DNA from: Paenibacillus sp. BK033
GTDB lineage: Bacteria > Bacillota > Bacilli > Paenibacillales > Paenibacillaceae
DNA length: 64,000 nt
Reading direction: 5' to 3'
NCBI RefSeq assembly: GCF_004345425.1
Contig: NZ_SLVP01000009.1
Span: forward strand, 62,001 to 126,000
In this document: positions 1 to 8,514 of the stretch, piece after piece
Numbering within the stretch: position 1 is the first letter of the stretch
Layout of the letters: the number at the start of each line of letters is the position of its first letter
Translations under genes and position numbers: made by a program
Notes under the pieces: model-generated
The model's database searches: none
Told to the model about the DNA's origin: nothing
The model's input: only the letters and a program-made list of their open reading frames with translations

Positions 1-131
1 TCATTGAGGTCTATTCCGTAAACCCCCATAATTTGCAGTTTCTCCAGAGCGGCAGGCTTACTGCATGCGGCCGTTGCCATCAGCATGATCAACGCGCACG
101 GCAGTAGGTACCGTTTAAGTATTCTTTTCAT
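1..131 (-). CDS. GerAC-type spore germination lipoprotein, partial (N-terminus only)
   Basis: Only the first ~43 codons are inside the window; the gene runs off the left edge. The N-terminus has two early Lys/Arg, a hydrophobic stretch and a lipobox ending Ala-Ala-Cys, as expected for a secreted lipoprotein. Its ATG overlaps the stop of the upstream permease gene by 4 bp (ATGA), so it is the third gene of a translationally coupled operon. In gerA-type operons the third gene encodes the Ger(x)C lipoprotein that joins the A and B subunits in the spore inner membrane to form a nutrient receptor. The assignment rests on lipobox plus gene order, because the diagnostic C-terminal domain is not visible. 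Confidence 0.8.
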   Translation of the reverse strand, partial: MKRILKRYLLPCALIMLMATAACSKPAALEKLQIMGVYGIDLN

Positions 132-1237
132 GAATGCCGCTCCTTTCTTATGAACCGATAGCCAATCCCCCATAGCCACAGCAAGACTGGGAACAAGAAA
201 GCGAGCAGGTACCCGGCTTTGCCGTATTGTCTTCCCATCCATTCAAGCTGCCAAACGGAAGGCTGGAACAACATCGAGAGCACAACGCAGCCAGCCAGAA
301 ACGCAATGGTGTAGTAGCGATGGTTGCTCGTGCGCAGCAACTTGTTCGCGCCCATGGCAGACATATACAGATAAGGGATAATCGTCGCGAACAGGATAAT
401 CAGATACAAGGCTACGAAAATGATCTCGAATCGCTCGACGAAAGGCAAGCGAATCAGCTTTAACAAGACGAGTGAAGGCCATACATATTCCTTGAGCGTT
501 TCTTCGCTAAATTGAAGAAAGCTGACAACCGTAGCAATTGAATAGGTAATCAGCGCAAGCGTGTTCGCGAAAACCACACCCCGAATGGCGTGTTTCTTTT
601 CCGTAAGGTACGGATACAGAACGAAGGCAAGCTCAAATCCCAGGAACGACAGCAGTGTGGATTTAACTGCCTGGATAATGTGCACCCATCCATTGTGTCC
701 TATCGGAAGAAAGTTCAGCCAGTGGGCATCTTTAAGTCCCCAGAATAACGCTAGAGGCATCCAGAACGAACTCATGTAGACAAACTCGCCGAACCTTCCG
801 ACCAGCTTAAGTCCTTGAAAGGTATAAAGACAGATCGGGAGCACGAAAAGAAACATGAGAGTTTGATTGGAAATGCCCGGCAACACCCATACTTGGGTCA
901 GGTGTACCGACCATAAGAGCATAACGAGCGCGCCTCCTGCTGTGTAACCGATCCAGAGGAGAGAGAGTCCACTGCCGATCCAAGATCCGAACAAGCGCGG
1001 GAGTAGCTCATATAGCGTATCGTTTGGGTATTTCGACATAGCGGCAATGATCAGGATGCTAGCCGTCACAGCTATCGCATAGCCAATCAGCAAGGATATC
1101 CATCCGTCGGTACCGGTTGTTTCCACGAGATCTCTAGGCAGCGTAAGAATTCCGATACCGATTTGAGTCTTATAGATGGTGAAAACAAACTGAGTAAAGC
1201 TGATCTCATGATCCTTCTGGCTAAGCGGCCTCCTCAA
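128..1237 (-). CDS. GerAB-type germination permease (endospore germination protein, APC superfamily)
   Basis: A 369-residue, very hydrophobic protein with about ten predicted membrane segments, the usual size and shape of GerAB proteins. The N-terminal region with its TQIGIGILTLPRDL segment resembles the first helix of germination permeases. GerAB subunits bind germinant amino acids or sugars in the spore inner membrane, working with GerAA and GerAC partners. The start overlaps the stop of the gerAA-like gene by 4 bp and the stop overlaps the gerAC-like start by 4 bp, so all three subunits should be made in balance. The germinant cannot be predicted from sequence. No frameshift or truncation is seen. 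Confidence 0.9.
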   Translation of the reverse strand: MRRPLSQKDHEISFTQFVFTIYKTQIGIGILTLPRDLVETTGTDGWISLLIGYAIAVTASILIIAAMSKYPNDTLYELLPRLFGSWIGSGLSLLWIGYTAGGALVMLLWSVHLTQVWVLPGISNQTLMFLFVLPICLYTFQGLKLVGRFGEFVYMSSFWMPLALFWGLKDAHWLNFLPIGHNGWVHIIQAVKSTLLSFLGFELAFVLYPYLTEKKHAIRGVVFANTLALITYSIATVVSFLQFSEETLKEYVWPSLVLLKLIRLPFVERFEIIFVALYLIILFATIIPYLYMSAMGANKLLRTSNHRYYTIAFLAGCVVLSMLFQPSVWQLEWMGRQYGKAGYLLAFLFPVLLWLWGIGYRFIRKERHS

Positions 1238-2709
1238 GCTCCATTCCCTCCCCGTCCGCCGCTCCGGTTTCTTCCTTGCCGGCGAAGCTGTGACGCGTTG
1301 GTGGAGCGCGGACGCAGCTTAAGCATAAAGAGGGGGAGGCGAACAAATATATCCTTCCAATCACGTATATCAATCGGAGCAACGGGAATGCCGTAGGGAA
1401 TGCTGAGCGTTCGCATAGACATGATGACCCCGACCAAAAGGAGCATGCCGATCACAATGCCAATCAACCCGAATAAGGAGGCCGCAATCATAAACGGAAA
1501 GCGGATAAGCCTCAAAGAAGACGCCATGTCATAGTCGGGAATGATAAAGGAGGAGATCGCCGTCAGGGCAACGATGATAACCATGATGTTGCTGACGATG
1601 CCCGCTTGCACGGCCGCTTGACCGATTACGATCCCGCCAACGACGCCAATCGTCTGGCCGACCGGGCCAGGCAGCCGCAGACCGGCCTCTCGCAGCATCT
1701 CGATCGATATCTCCATCAAAAAGGCTTCGATGATGGGGGGGAACGGAACGCGCGCGCGCGACTCCCCGATCGAAAGCAGCAATTTGAAGGGCAGAACCTC
1801 GAAATGAAACGCAATGAGCGAGATATAGAATGCCGGAAGGAATATCGTTATCAGCAAAGCGACAAAACGGAGCGCCCGGAGAAACGAAGCCACCAACCAA
1901 CGGTGGCTGTAATCGTCTACCGCTTGGAAAAATGACACGAAAGTGACCGGTCCGACAAGAACCGACGGCGAATGATCGATAACGAGCGCGATGCGTCCTT
2001 GCAGGAGATGCGCTACCGCAGCATCCGGCCGCTCCGTCGTTTGGAATTGAGGCAATAAATTAAAAGGATGATCGTCAAGGTATTCGGTCAGTTCGCCAGT
2101 GCTCAGAACCGCATCGACGTCGATGCTTTGGAGTCGCCTCTCCATCTCGCTAACCAAATCCGGCTGAACGATATCAGACAAGTAGAGAAGCGTAATGGTC
2201 GAGCGGACTCGCTTGCCGATAATAAATGGGTTGAGCTTGAGCTCATGGCTTGGCAAATAACGCCGAATAAGAGCAATATTTTGCTCTCCCGTTTCTACGA
2301 ATCCCTGATGAGCCCCTTTGATCGTCGACTCGGTCTGCGGTTCGCTAATCGCGCGCTGCGGCCAGCCTTGCGTGTACATGATCAGGGCTTCCGCAATACC
2401 GTCAACGATTAGCGCGCTTTTCCCGGTATACAGCGACATTTCGATTTGTGGCCAATCCGAGACCGTATGCACTCTGCCTACCGTAATTGGAGCATTCGAA
2501 AGTTCATTTATGGTTTCGGTTTCAGTAATAAGGGGCCGCAATACATCATGGGTTATAGATAGCTTGTCGACAAGTCCTTCGAAATAGAGCAGTAATGCCC
2601 GTTGTCCCGATTTTAATTGAAAGGGCCGGATAACCAGATCCGGACTTTGACGGAATAAGTGCTGCGCGGTTTCCAAATTGTCGGCAAGCGATGTTGAAAG
2701 ATCGTTCAT
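1234..2709 (-). CDS. GerAA-type spore germination protein
   Basis: A 491-residue protein with a soluble N-terminal half (about residues 1-260) and a C-terminal half with several hydrophobic segments (about 270-450), followed by a basic, Gly/Arg-rich tail. This is the GerA family layout. Family hallmarks seen include the segment around FPPIIEAFLMEISIEMLREAGLR and the following GxVGGIVIGQAAV stretch. The protein is one of the three subunits of a germinant receptor in the spore inner membrane and contributes to ion release during germination. The start is an ATG at 2707-2709 with an upstream GGAGG-type site. It is the first gene of the minus-strand operon and is preceded by a sigma-G-like promoter. 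Confidence 0.92.
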   Translation of the reverse strand: MNDLSTSLADNLETAQHLFRQSPDLVIRPFQLKSGQRALLLYFEGLVDKLSITHDVLRPLITETETINELSNAPITVGRVHTVSDWPQIEMSLYTGKSALIVDGIAEALIMYTQGWPQRAISEPQTESTIKGAHQGFVETGEQNIALIRRYLPSHELKLNPFIIGKRVRSTITLLYLSDIVQPDLVSEMERRLQSIDVDAVLSTGELTEYLDDHPFNLLPQFQTTERPDAAVAHLLQGRIALVIDHSPSVLVGPVTFVSFFQAVDDYSHRWLVASFLRALRFVALLITIFLPAFYISLIAFHFEVLPFKLLLSIGESRARVPFPPIIEAFLMEISIEMLREAGLRLPGPVGQTIGVVGGIVIGQAAVQAGIVSNIMVIIVALTAISSFIIPDYDMASSLRLIRFPFMIAASLFGLIGIVIGMLLLVGVIMSMRTLSIPYGIPVAPIDIRDWKDIFVRLPLFMLKLRPRSTNASQLRRQGRNRSGGRGGNGA

Positions 2710-2758
2710 TTTTCATTTCCTCCGCAAGGTCCAACAAGCTGGATTTATTTACTAGACG

Positions 2759-2788
2759 TAGGTTGCGCATTTGGTAAAATTTTATTCA
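2759..2788 (-). promoter_or_regulatory. Candidate sigma-G promoter of the gerA-type operon
   Basis: On the minus strand, TGAATA (2783-2788) lies 17 bp upstream of CAACCTA (2759-2765). The forespore sigma-G consensus is close to TGAATA and CATACTA with this spacing, so the -35 matches fully and the -10 in 5 of 7 positions. The promoter sits about 50 bp upstream of the gerAA-like start, as expected for a forespore-expressed receptor operon. It was found by eye only. Confidence 0.5.
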
Positions 2789-2829
2789 CATTACTGGCAT
2801 AACTAACGAGTTACTAAGGAGCTATCCCA

Positions 2830-2904
2830 ATGACATTCGATAACATACGGAAGCAGTCACTGGAGTTGGATCGATCCGCTGTGAATATGTCCCATGGAAG
2901 TTGA
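2830..2904 (+). CDS. Possible 24-residue small ORF upstream of a membrane protein gene
   Basis: An ATG at 2830 follows an AAGGAG site at about 9 bp spacing and opens a 24-codon frame ending in TGA at 2902-2904. The predicted peptide is hydrophilic (begins MTFDNIRKQSLELD). It ends about 40 bp before the likely TTG start of the next gene, so it could be a leader peptide or a coincidence. No family is recognised. Support is only the good ribosome binding site and position. Confidence 0.22.
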   Translation: MTFDNIRKQSLELDRSAVNMSHGS

Positions 2905-2944
2905 AACAATAAAGGGAACTCGGCAATGCAAGGGGGGGGGTGGC

Positions 2945-3820
2945 TTGAGCTCTAATTCGTATTGGTACTTGGGACTGAGCTTCATTAGTATTGTGTTGCA
3001 GGTCATTGTGTTTCATAGAAAACGAAGCGTCCACACCTATATGCAATTCTTAATTGGAGTTGAACTCTTATATATTTTCGAAGCAGTCATTTATATCTTC
3101 AACGGAAGCTACGAATATCACCCGAAGCTGCTTAGTAATCGTTATTACGACAGCCATCTCGGGGCCATAACCTCGAACTTAATCTCGATACCGTCTCTCG
3201 CTCTGATCCTTTCGGTATATCAACTAGGCTGGTTTTGGATAGTTGGGTTTATCGCTCTGCTAGCAGGGATCGAGTGGCTTTTTGTTGAGTTGCGTATCTA
3301 TACGCTGTATTGGTGGAGGATCGGATATACTTCGTTGGGTCTCCTGCTTTACTTCCCGTTGATAAAAATAATATATCCCTGGATGCTTAAGGCGAAGAAA
3401 GGGGGCTCGCGCGCGTTATTGCTCTGTTTATGCTTAGGTCCTATTTCCGGAACCATCCAGTTTTTACCCTTTATATTATTCTCCAGCAGGGTTTACCGGC
3501 CAGGATGGTTTAGCGACCCGGCATATGACACAAGCGCTTTCGGTATCGTTTACTATCTATCCATTGTACTCATTACTACCTTGCTGCTTATGGTAAATTG
3601 GAAATACCGATGGATAAAATATGCTTGTTTGGAGATTATCCTTCTCTTTGTAACCGTACTTCTGAAACAAAGCGGAATCCTGATCAGTCAGATATGGTGG
3701 GACGTTTACCTGTATCTGTTGTTCCCCTTGTTGATCCTGATAATCGGAGAGGTATTTGGCAAGCATTTGGCAAGGGGAGAATCCCGCGGATTCTGGCCCC
3801 GCAGTTCTGAACGTACCTAA
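2945..3820 (+). CDS. Multi-pass membrane protein of unknown function
   Basis: About 291 residues with roughly eight hydrophobic segments and short loops; the C-terminal tail is basic and soluble. The open frame also reaches an ATG at 2894. I prefer the TTG at 2945 because it directly follows an A/G-rich ribosome binding site containing a run of nine G, and translation from it removes a Gly-rich stretch encoded by that run. I do not recognise the family with certainty; a sporulation-related membrane protein is possible given the divergent gerA-type operon, but this is inference. It is followed closely by the convergent response-regulator gene with no clear terminator between them. Confidence 0.7.
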   Translation: MSSNSYWYLGLSFISIVLQVIVFHRKRSVHTYMQFLIGVELLYIFEAVIYIFNGSYEYHPKLLSNRYYDSHLGAITSNLISIPSLALILSVYQLGWFWIVGFIALLAGIEWLFVELRIYTLYWWRIGYTSLGLLLYFPLIKIIYPWMLKAKKGGSRALLLCLCLGPISGTIQFLPFILFSSRVYRPGWFSDPAYDTSAFGIVYYLSIVLITTLLLMVNWKYRWIKYACLEIILLFVTVLLKQSGILISQIWWDVYLYLLFPLLILIIGEVFGKHLARGESRGFWPRSSERT

Positions 3821-3885
3821 TAAAAAGCAGTAGGCCCCAAAAATCAGCAAACGGTTAAGTAAAGGGAAGCATTCCTTGACCATTC

Positions 3886-5478
3886 CTAACCGTCCTGCTT
3901 ATATTCATTCGGCGTTACGCCAACCTCCTGCTTAAAGACCTTCGCGAAGTAGGAGTAGTTGGCATAGCCGACCTTCTTCGCCACGGCGAATACCGACAGA
4001 TTGGTCGTTCGGAGCAGCTGCTTGGCGGCATTAATTCTCGCTCCGATTACATAGTTTCCAAGGGAAACGCCAGTCTCCTTCTTGAACAGTCTGGCCAAAT
4101 AATCCGGATGAAGGTAGACGATTTCCGCCAGGCTGATGCGAGTCAGATCCTCCCCGTAATGGGCATGGATATATTGCTTGATTTCCTCGGCAACGGATTT
4201 AGGCTGCTCGGCGAAATCGCGGTATTCCATGGCCGTGTGGACCAGATAATTCAAGTAAGCTTCCAAATCCTCGATGGAATGGAGGGAGTGGGCGAGCAGC
4301 CGTTCATTCGTTTTTCCCGTGTATAATTGATGCGCCTGAATCCCCTTCGACTTCAGAAACGCATATACAAGCTGCATTATATCCAGCCGGAACAGGCTAA
4401 GGACGGATGTGGAAAAATGATCCCGATGCACCGACTCGTTTAAATACCGGGTTGTCTCCTTTAGGAATTCCTCCGGCAAATTCCGCTCCAGCAGCTCTTC
4501 CAGCTTAGTTAGATCCGGTGGCTGATAAGCTTCGTCGGCTTGCCGAAGACCATGCTCCACGAAAAAAATATGATTGCGCCGCTTGGCGATATCCTGATTG
4601 CGCTCCAGCAGCTGGCGGATGACCGGGCTAATGCCCTCAAGCCGACCGGACATGGCGACGATGCAGCAGGCATCGCATTTAAGCGAGCGGTTCGCCTGCT
4701 GGATAAACGCGGCGCAAAGCCCGTCAAGCGTCTGGGCATCGGGGGCTTCCTTCCATTTCAATACGGCAATCCAGTTATGCACGCTGTACTCCAGAACCGT
4801 CTCGACCGTAAATTGCGGATGCTGGAATAGCTCGTATAGGACGTTAAGCAACGCGAAGTCGAACAGATTTTTTTCCTCAACGCCCATGCTGCCGTCATAG
4901 GGAAAGAGATTAAGCAGTACGGGTTGAATGAGATCATTGCGGTCGTAAGAGAGATGCTGCTCCTCAACGGCAACCAAGATATCCGCAGCCTTAAGCGCGC
5001 AGGATACGCTGCCGCTGATCAGCTTGCGCCAGAAGTGCTCCAGCATCTTCGCTTGATTGCGCTGCCAGTAATAGCCCTCCTGAATGGCTTTTTCCTGCTG
5101 CTGCTGTTCCGTCGCCCGCTCAACGGCTTTCCGGATAATAAGCATCAGCTTATCGAATTGGATCGGCTTCAGGAAATATTCGAAGCTGCGCAGCTCGATC
5201 GCTTTTTGCGCGTAATTGAAGTCCGCGTAGTTGGTCAAGAAAATAGCCTGCACGTTGTAGTTCTCCTCGCGAATCCACGCCAAGAGCTCCAGGCCGCTTC
5301 CCTGCGGCATTTCGATATCCGAGATAAGAATTTGAACCTTGTGCTTCATCAGAATATCCCGCGCTTGGGCGACATTATGAGCCGTATAGATGCCCTCGAT
5401 GCCAAGCGAAGCCCAGTCGATCTTCTTCTCCAGCGCGGTTACGACAAAGTAATCGTCATCAACTAGCAATACATTCAT
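3886..5478 (-). CDS. YesN-type response regulator with AraC DNA-binding domain
   Basis: A 530-residue protein. The N-terminal receiver has the acidic pocket D7-D9, phospho-acceptor D54, T82 and K104, all intact. A variable middle region follows, and the last ~100 residues form a double helix-turn-helix AraC/XylS domain (about 430-530). Proteins of this layout are phosphorylated by YesM-type kinases and activate neighbouring carbohydrate transporter genes. The stop of the upstream kinase gene lies only 3 bp before this start, so the two are co-transcribed. The likely target is the divergent importer operon beginning at 7523. Confidence 0.93.
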   Translation of the reverse strand: MNVLLVDDDYFVVTALEKKIDWASLGIEGIYTAHNVAQARDILMKHKVQILISDIEMPQGSGLELLAWIREENYNVQAIFLTNYADFNYAQKAIELRSFEYFLKPIQFDKLMLIIRKAVERATEQQQQEKAIQEGYYWQRNQAKMLEHFWRKLISGSVSCALKAADILVAVEEQHLSYDRNDLIQPVLLNLFPYDGSMGVEEKNLFDFALLNVLYELFQHPQFTVETVLEYSVHNWIAVLKWKEAPDAQTLDGLCAAFIQQANRSLKCDACCIVAMSGRLEGISPVIRQLLERNQDIAKRRNHIFFVEHGLRQADEAYQPPDLTKLEELLERNLPEEFLKETTRYLNESVHRDHFSTSVLSLFRLDIMQLVYAFLKSKGIQAHQLYTGKTNERLLAHSLHSIEDLEAYLNYLVHTAMEYRDFAEQPKSVAEEIKQYIHAHYGEDLTRISLAEIVYLHPDYLARLFKKETGVSLGNYVIGARINAAKQLLRTTNLSVFAVAKKVGYANYSYFAKVFKQEVGVTPNEYKQDG

Positions 5479-5481
5479 GAG

Positions 5482-7227
5482 CTACACTCCCGTCTTATTC
5501 GAATTGGCCGGAAGCTCCGGTAGATAGAGGGTTACCGAGGCGCCTCCGTCAAGCGGATTTCCGAAGCGGATCTGCGCAAGCTCTCCATACAGGTATTTCA
5601 ATCGCTGAACGGTATTCATAATACCGATTTGCGTGCCAAGCGTCTGATCAAGCGGCTCTCCTTGCTGGAGCTTTTCCAAGACTTCCGGTGGAAAACCCGG
5701 CCCCGTATCCGCAATCCGGATGACGGTCATTCCTTGCTCCTCCACCATCTGCCGATCAACGGTCAGCGTAATGAGCACCTCACGATCCCGCGACACCGCG
5801 TATTTGATCGCATTCTCGACAAAGGTCTGCAGCACGAGAGGAGGGATCGGGACATCCCGCGTCGACTCGCCTTGCTCAATCCGGTACAGGAACGAGCTGC
5901 GGTAGCGGTTCCTCTGAATTTCGAGATAAACCCGGACATGCTCGATTTCGTCCTCCAGGCGGACAAAGTCCTGACCGTTCTGGAAAATATACCGGAAGTA
6001 CACCGAGGTGGATAAGGCCATCTGCTGGATTTCTTCGGTCATGTCCATCTGCGCCATGCTGTGAATGGTCGTCAGGCAGTTCAGGAAAAAATGCGGCTTG
6101 ATCTGCAGCTTCATATAATCCAGCTGAATGCGCTGCTTCTCCAGCTCACGTTCGTAAATATCGATCTTGTAGGTTTTAATCTGGTTAACGAGCTGGGCGA
6201 ATTGCCTGTTGGCTTTCTCCAGCTCAACGATCTTGCTGCCCGTACTGTCGAGCGGCTCCCCGTCCTCCGTCCAGAAGGCGAGATTGTAGGAGAAGCTCTT
6301 GATCGGCTGGAGCACCTTGTTCTTAAAGTACAGCATGATGAAGCTCAGGCTGCAGGCAACAATTACCGCGAGCAGCACGATCAGCAGCTGAACGATCATG
6401 ATTTTCTCGAACGCGCCGAATTGAATGACAAGCTTCACGAAGAAGGCTGCGTTATCGAACTCGCCGTTGACCGTTGTTCTGGTCTGGAGAGTGTTCATGA
6501 TGGAGGAGCGGTCCTGCTCCTGTTCAATGTTCAGCAGCTTGCCTTTATTCGAGATGGGGCTGGTAACAAGACTGCCGTCCTCGGCCCGCAGGGAGGCGTA
6601 GCCGTTCTCGCCCAGGTTAATCTGGCGGAGCGGCAGGATCAGATCGTCTGCGTTGATCAGGCAGATCATGTAGCTGTCGTGATAAGGCACGATATTAACG
6701 ATATAAAATTTACCGGCCAGCTGAATGGTTGACCAGCGGGAATAAAACTTTTCATAGATGACCTTGTCTTTGATGAAGACATTAATCTGCTGCTGCAGTT
6801 GCTGATATTCCTTGTAGGTCACCCTCATAGGCGCAATATTGAGCATCACGTTCTTCTTCTTGAAGAAGATAAAGAAGTTGTAGCTCTTGTCATAGCTGGT
6901 CTGAAGCTCGACGAATCGCTTGTACAACGCGTCGTTGGCCTTGATGAATTCCGTCTCGTTCGTGTCGTGGGTTTCCATCATTTTGACGTTCTCGTCGTTG
7001 GCAAGCGTCCAGCCCATGAAGTGATTCATGTAGGAAAAGTCGCTGTTAATCCGGTTGATGTACAAATAAGCGGTATCCCTCAAATCCCGCGCGGACTGCT
7101 GTTTAACGATCGTGATCGACGCAAAGCTGATGATAAAGTCCAGAATCAGCGCGGTAAACGAAATGACGAGAATGATTTTGACGTAATGCTGAATCGGATA
7201 CAGCTTGTTCTCCGACGGTTTGGCCAT
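5482..7227 (-). CDS. YesM-type sensor histidine kinase
   Basis: A 581-residue membrane kinase. It has a short cytoplasmic N-terminus, one membrane segment (about 14-41), an extracellular sensor region (about 42-270) and a second membrane segment (about 275-301). A HAMP-like linker and the His_kinase domain with phospho-acceptor H379 in KPHFFLNCL follow. The ATPase domain has its N-box at FVENAIKYAV (N472) and the DTGPGFP motif near 507-513. It probably senses an extracellular sugar or the loaded binding protein and phosphorylates the regulator encoded just downstream. Its promoter overlaps a cre-like site, so carbon catabolite control is plausible. Confidence 0.93.
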   Translation of the reverse strand: MAKPSENKLYPIQHYVKIILVISFTALILDFIISFASITIVKQQSARDLRDTAYLYINRINSDFSYMNHFMGWTLANDENVKMMETHDTNETEFIKANDALYKRFVELQTSYDKSYNFFIFFKKKNVMLNIAPMRVTYKEYQQLQQQINVFIKDKVIYEKFYSRWSTIQLAGKFYIVNIVPYHDSYMICLINADDLILPLRQINLGENGYASLRAEDGSLVTSPISNKGKLLNIEQEQDRSSIMNTLQTRTTVNGEFDNAAFFVKLVIQFGAFEKIMIVQLLIVLLAVIVACSLSFIMLYFKNKVLQPIKSFSYNLAFWTEDGEPLDSTGSKIVELEKANRQFAQLVNQIKTYKIDIYERELEKQRIQLDYMKLQIKPHFFLNCLTTIHSMAQMDMTEEIQQMALSTSVYFRYIFQNGQDFVRLEDEIEHVRVYLEIQRNRYRSSFLYRIEQGESTRDVPIPPLVLQTFVENAIKYAVSRDREVLITLTVDRQMVEEQGMTVIRIADTGPGFPPEVLEKLQQGEPLDQTLGTQIGIMNTVQRLKYLYGELAQIRFGNPLDGGASVTLYLPELPANSNKTGV

Positions 7228-7284
7228 ATGCCCCGCAACTCCCCGCTAACCACCTCTATTGAAAGGAAATCCGTGTGTCAGATA

Positions 7285-7312
7285 ATTATAGCCTTGGCTT
7301 TCGAAAATGCAA
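7285..7312 (-). promoter_or_regulatory. Sigma-A promoter for the YesM/YesN-type pair
   Basis: On the minus strand, TTGCAT (7307-7312) is followed after 16 bp by a perfect TATAAT (7285-7290). The kinase start codon lies about 60 bp downstream. The -35 hexamer overlaps the palindrome at 7308-7321. Confidence 0.55.
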
Positions 7313-7321
7313 CCGGTTGCA
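7308..7321. promoter_or_regulatory. cre-like palindrome (candidate CcpA site)
   Basis: The 14-bp perfect palindrome TGCAACCGGTTGCA fits the catabolite-responsive-element pattern TGNAANCGNNNNCA. It overlaps the -35 box of the leftward kinase promoter and lies about 200 bp upstream of the rightward importer operon. Binding here would be expected to repress the two-component system in the presence of preferred sugars. Another LacI/GalR-family protein could use the same palindrome. Confidence 0.5.
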
Positions 7322-7522
7322 ACCCCTTAATCGGGCGAAGGTCCGAATAATGACAGCAAAAAGTCTGGATTGTAGGGCAGCCTGAGCCGTGAATCTCCGT
7401 TAAGGCCGAAATCGGGTTTGCTTGCATCCGAATGTCCGGAATTTGCATCCATGAGGTCCAAATCTCGCCGCCGCAAGCACGTATACTGAAGGCAATCACA
7501 CAGCAAAGGGAGGTACGCATTC

Positions 7523-8452
7523 ATGATAAACAGTTCATCGAGCGGTAATCTGCATCGTTACGTAACGAGAATCAGCAGAAACTGGGGCTTATACCTGCTC
7601 TTGCTGCCGGCTGTCGTGCTGCTGCTCTGTTTCACGTATAAACCGATGTACGGGGTCATTATTGCCTTTAAAGATTTCAAACCGGCGCTTGGCATTATGG
7701 ACAGTCCCTGGGTAGGGTTCAAATATTTCGAGAAATTTTTTCATTCCTACCAATTCTCGGTCACCATTAAGAACACGGTATTCATCAGCTTGTACAGCTT
7801 TGCAACCTTTCCGCTTCCGATTATATTCGCCATTCTCGTGAATCAGCTGAGGCAGAACCGGTTCAAGCGGGTATTTCAGACGATTACGTACATGCCGCAT
7901 TTTATTTCCACCATCGTTATCGTTGGTCTCATGATGATCCTGCTGTCGCCGGGGAGCGGACTGATCGGCAACATCTACCGGCTATTCGGCGCCGAAGCTC
8001 CGAACCTGATGGGCTCGGCCAGCATGTTCAGCAGCCTGTATGTATGGTCGGACGTCTGGCAGCATACGGGATGGGACAGCATTATTTATCTCGCGGCTTT
8101 GTCCTCCGTAAGCCCAAGCTTATATGAAGCGGCAACGGTGGACGGGGCCAGCCGATGGCAGAAAATCCGCTACATCGACATTCCGATGCTTATCCCGACC
8201 GCGGTAACCTTATTGATCCTGCGAATTGGCGGACTCTTGGGCGTTGGCTTCGAGAAGGCCTATCTGCTGCAAAACAACCTGAATATTGCGGGCAGCGAAG
8301 TGATCTCGACCTACGTGTACAAGATCGGGCTGCTCAGCTCGCAGTACAGCTTCTCGGCCGCCATCAATCTATTTAATACGGTTATTAATTTCACGCTGTT
8401 AATTCTGGTCAACTGGATATCGAAAAAATACTCCGAGAACAGTCTCTGGTAA
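7523..8452 (+). CDS. LplB-type carbohydrate ABC transporter permease
   Basis: A 309-residue inner-membrane protein with six predicted membrane segments. The cytoplasmic EAA loop reads EAATVDGASRWQKIRYIDIP near residues 207-226, where the shared ATPase would dock. It is the first gene of the rightward operon (permease, permease, binding protein, then ThuA-like and oxidoreductase genes). A GGGAGG site precedes the ATG at a good distance. A TATACT element at 7482-7487 has no good -35, which suits activation by the divergent AraC-type regulator. No ATPase gene accompanies it. Confidence 0.92.
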   Translation: MINSSSSGNLHRYVTRISRNWGLYLLLLPAVVLLLCFTYKPMYGVIIAFKDFKPALGIMDSPWVGFKYFEKFFHSYQFSVTIKNTVFISLYSFATFPLPIIFAILVNQLRQNRFKRVFQTITYMPHFISTIVIVGLMMILLSPGSGLIGNIYRLFGAEAPNLMGSASMFSSLYVWSDVWQHTGWDSIIYLAALSSVSPSLYEAATVDGASRWQKIRYIDIPMLIPTAVTLLILRIGGLLGVGFEKAYLLQNNLNIAGSEVISTYVYKIGLLSSQYSFSAAINLFNTVINFTLLILVNWISKKYSENSLW

Positions 8453-8471
8453 GTCAATGTTTACGAAGTAT

Positions 8472-8488
8472 GAATGGCTTCGCCATTC
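8472..8488 (+). promoter_or_regulatory. Intergenic stem-loop between two permease genes
   Basis: GAATGGC and GCCATTC form a 7-bp stem with a three-base loop just upstream of the ribosome binding site of the second permease. The following bases, CCTTTTAGAG then a G-rich site, recur before the binding-protein gene at about 9443-9464, so both genes share a leader-like sequence. A role in mRNA processing or start control is possible but not shown. Confidence 0.35.
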
Positions 8489-8514
8489 CTTTTAGAGAGG
8501 AGGATGAAACAGCT

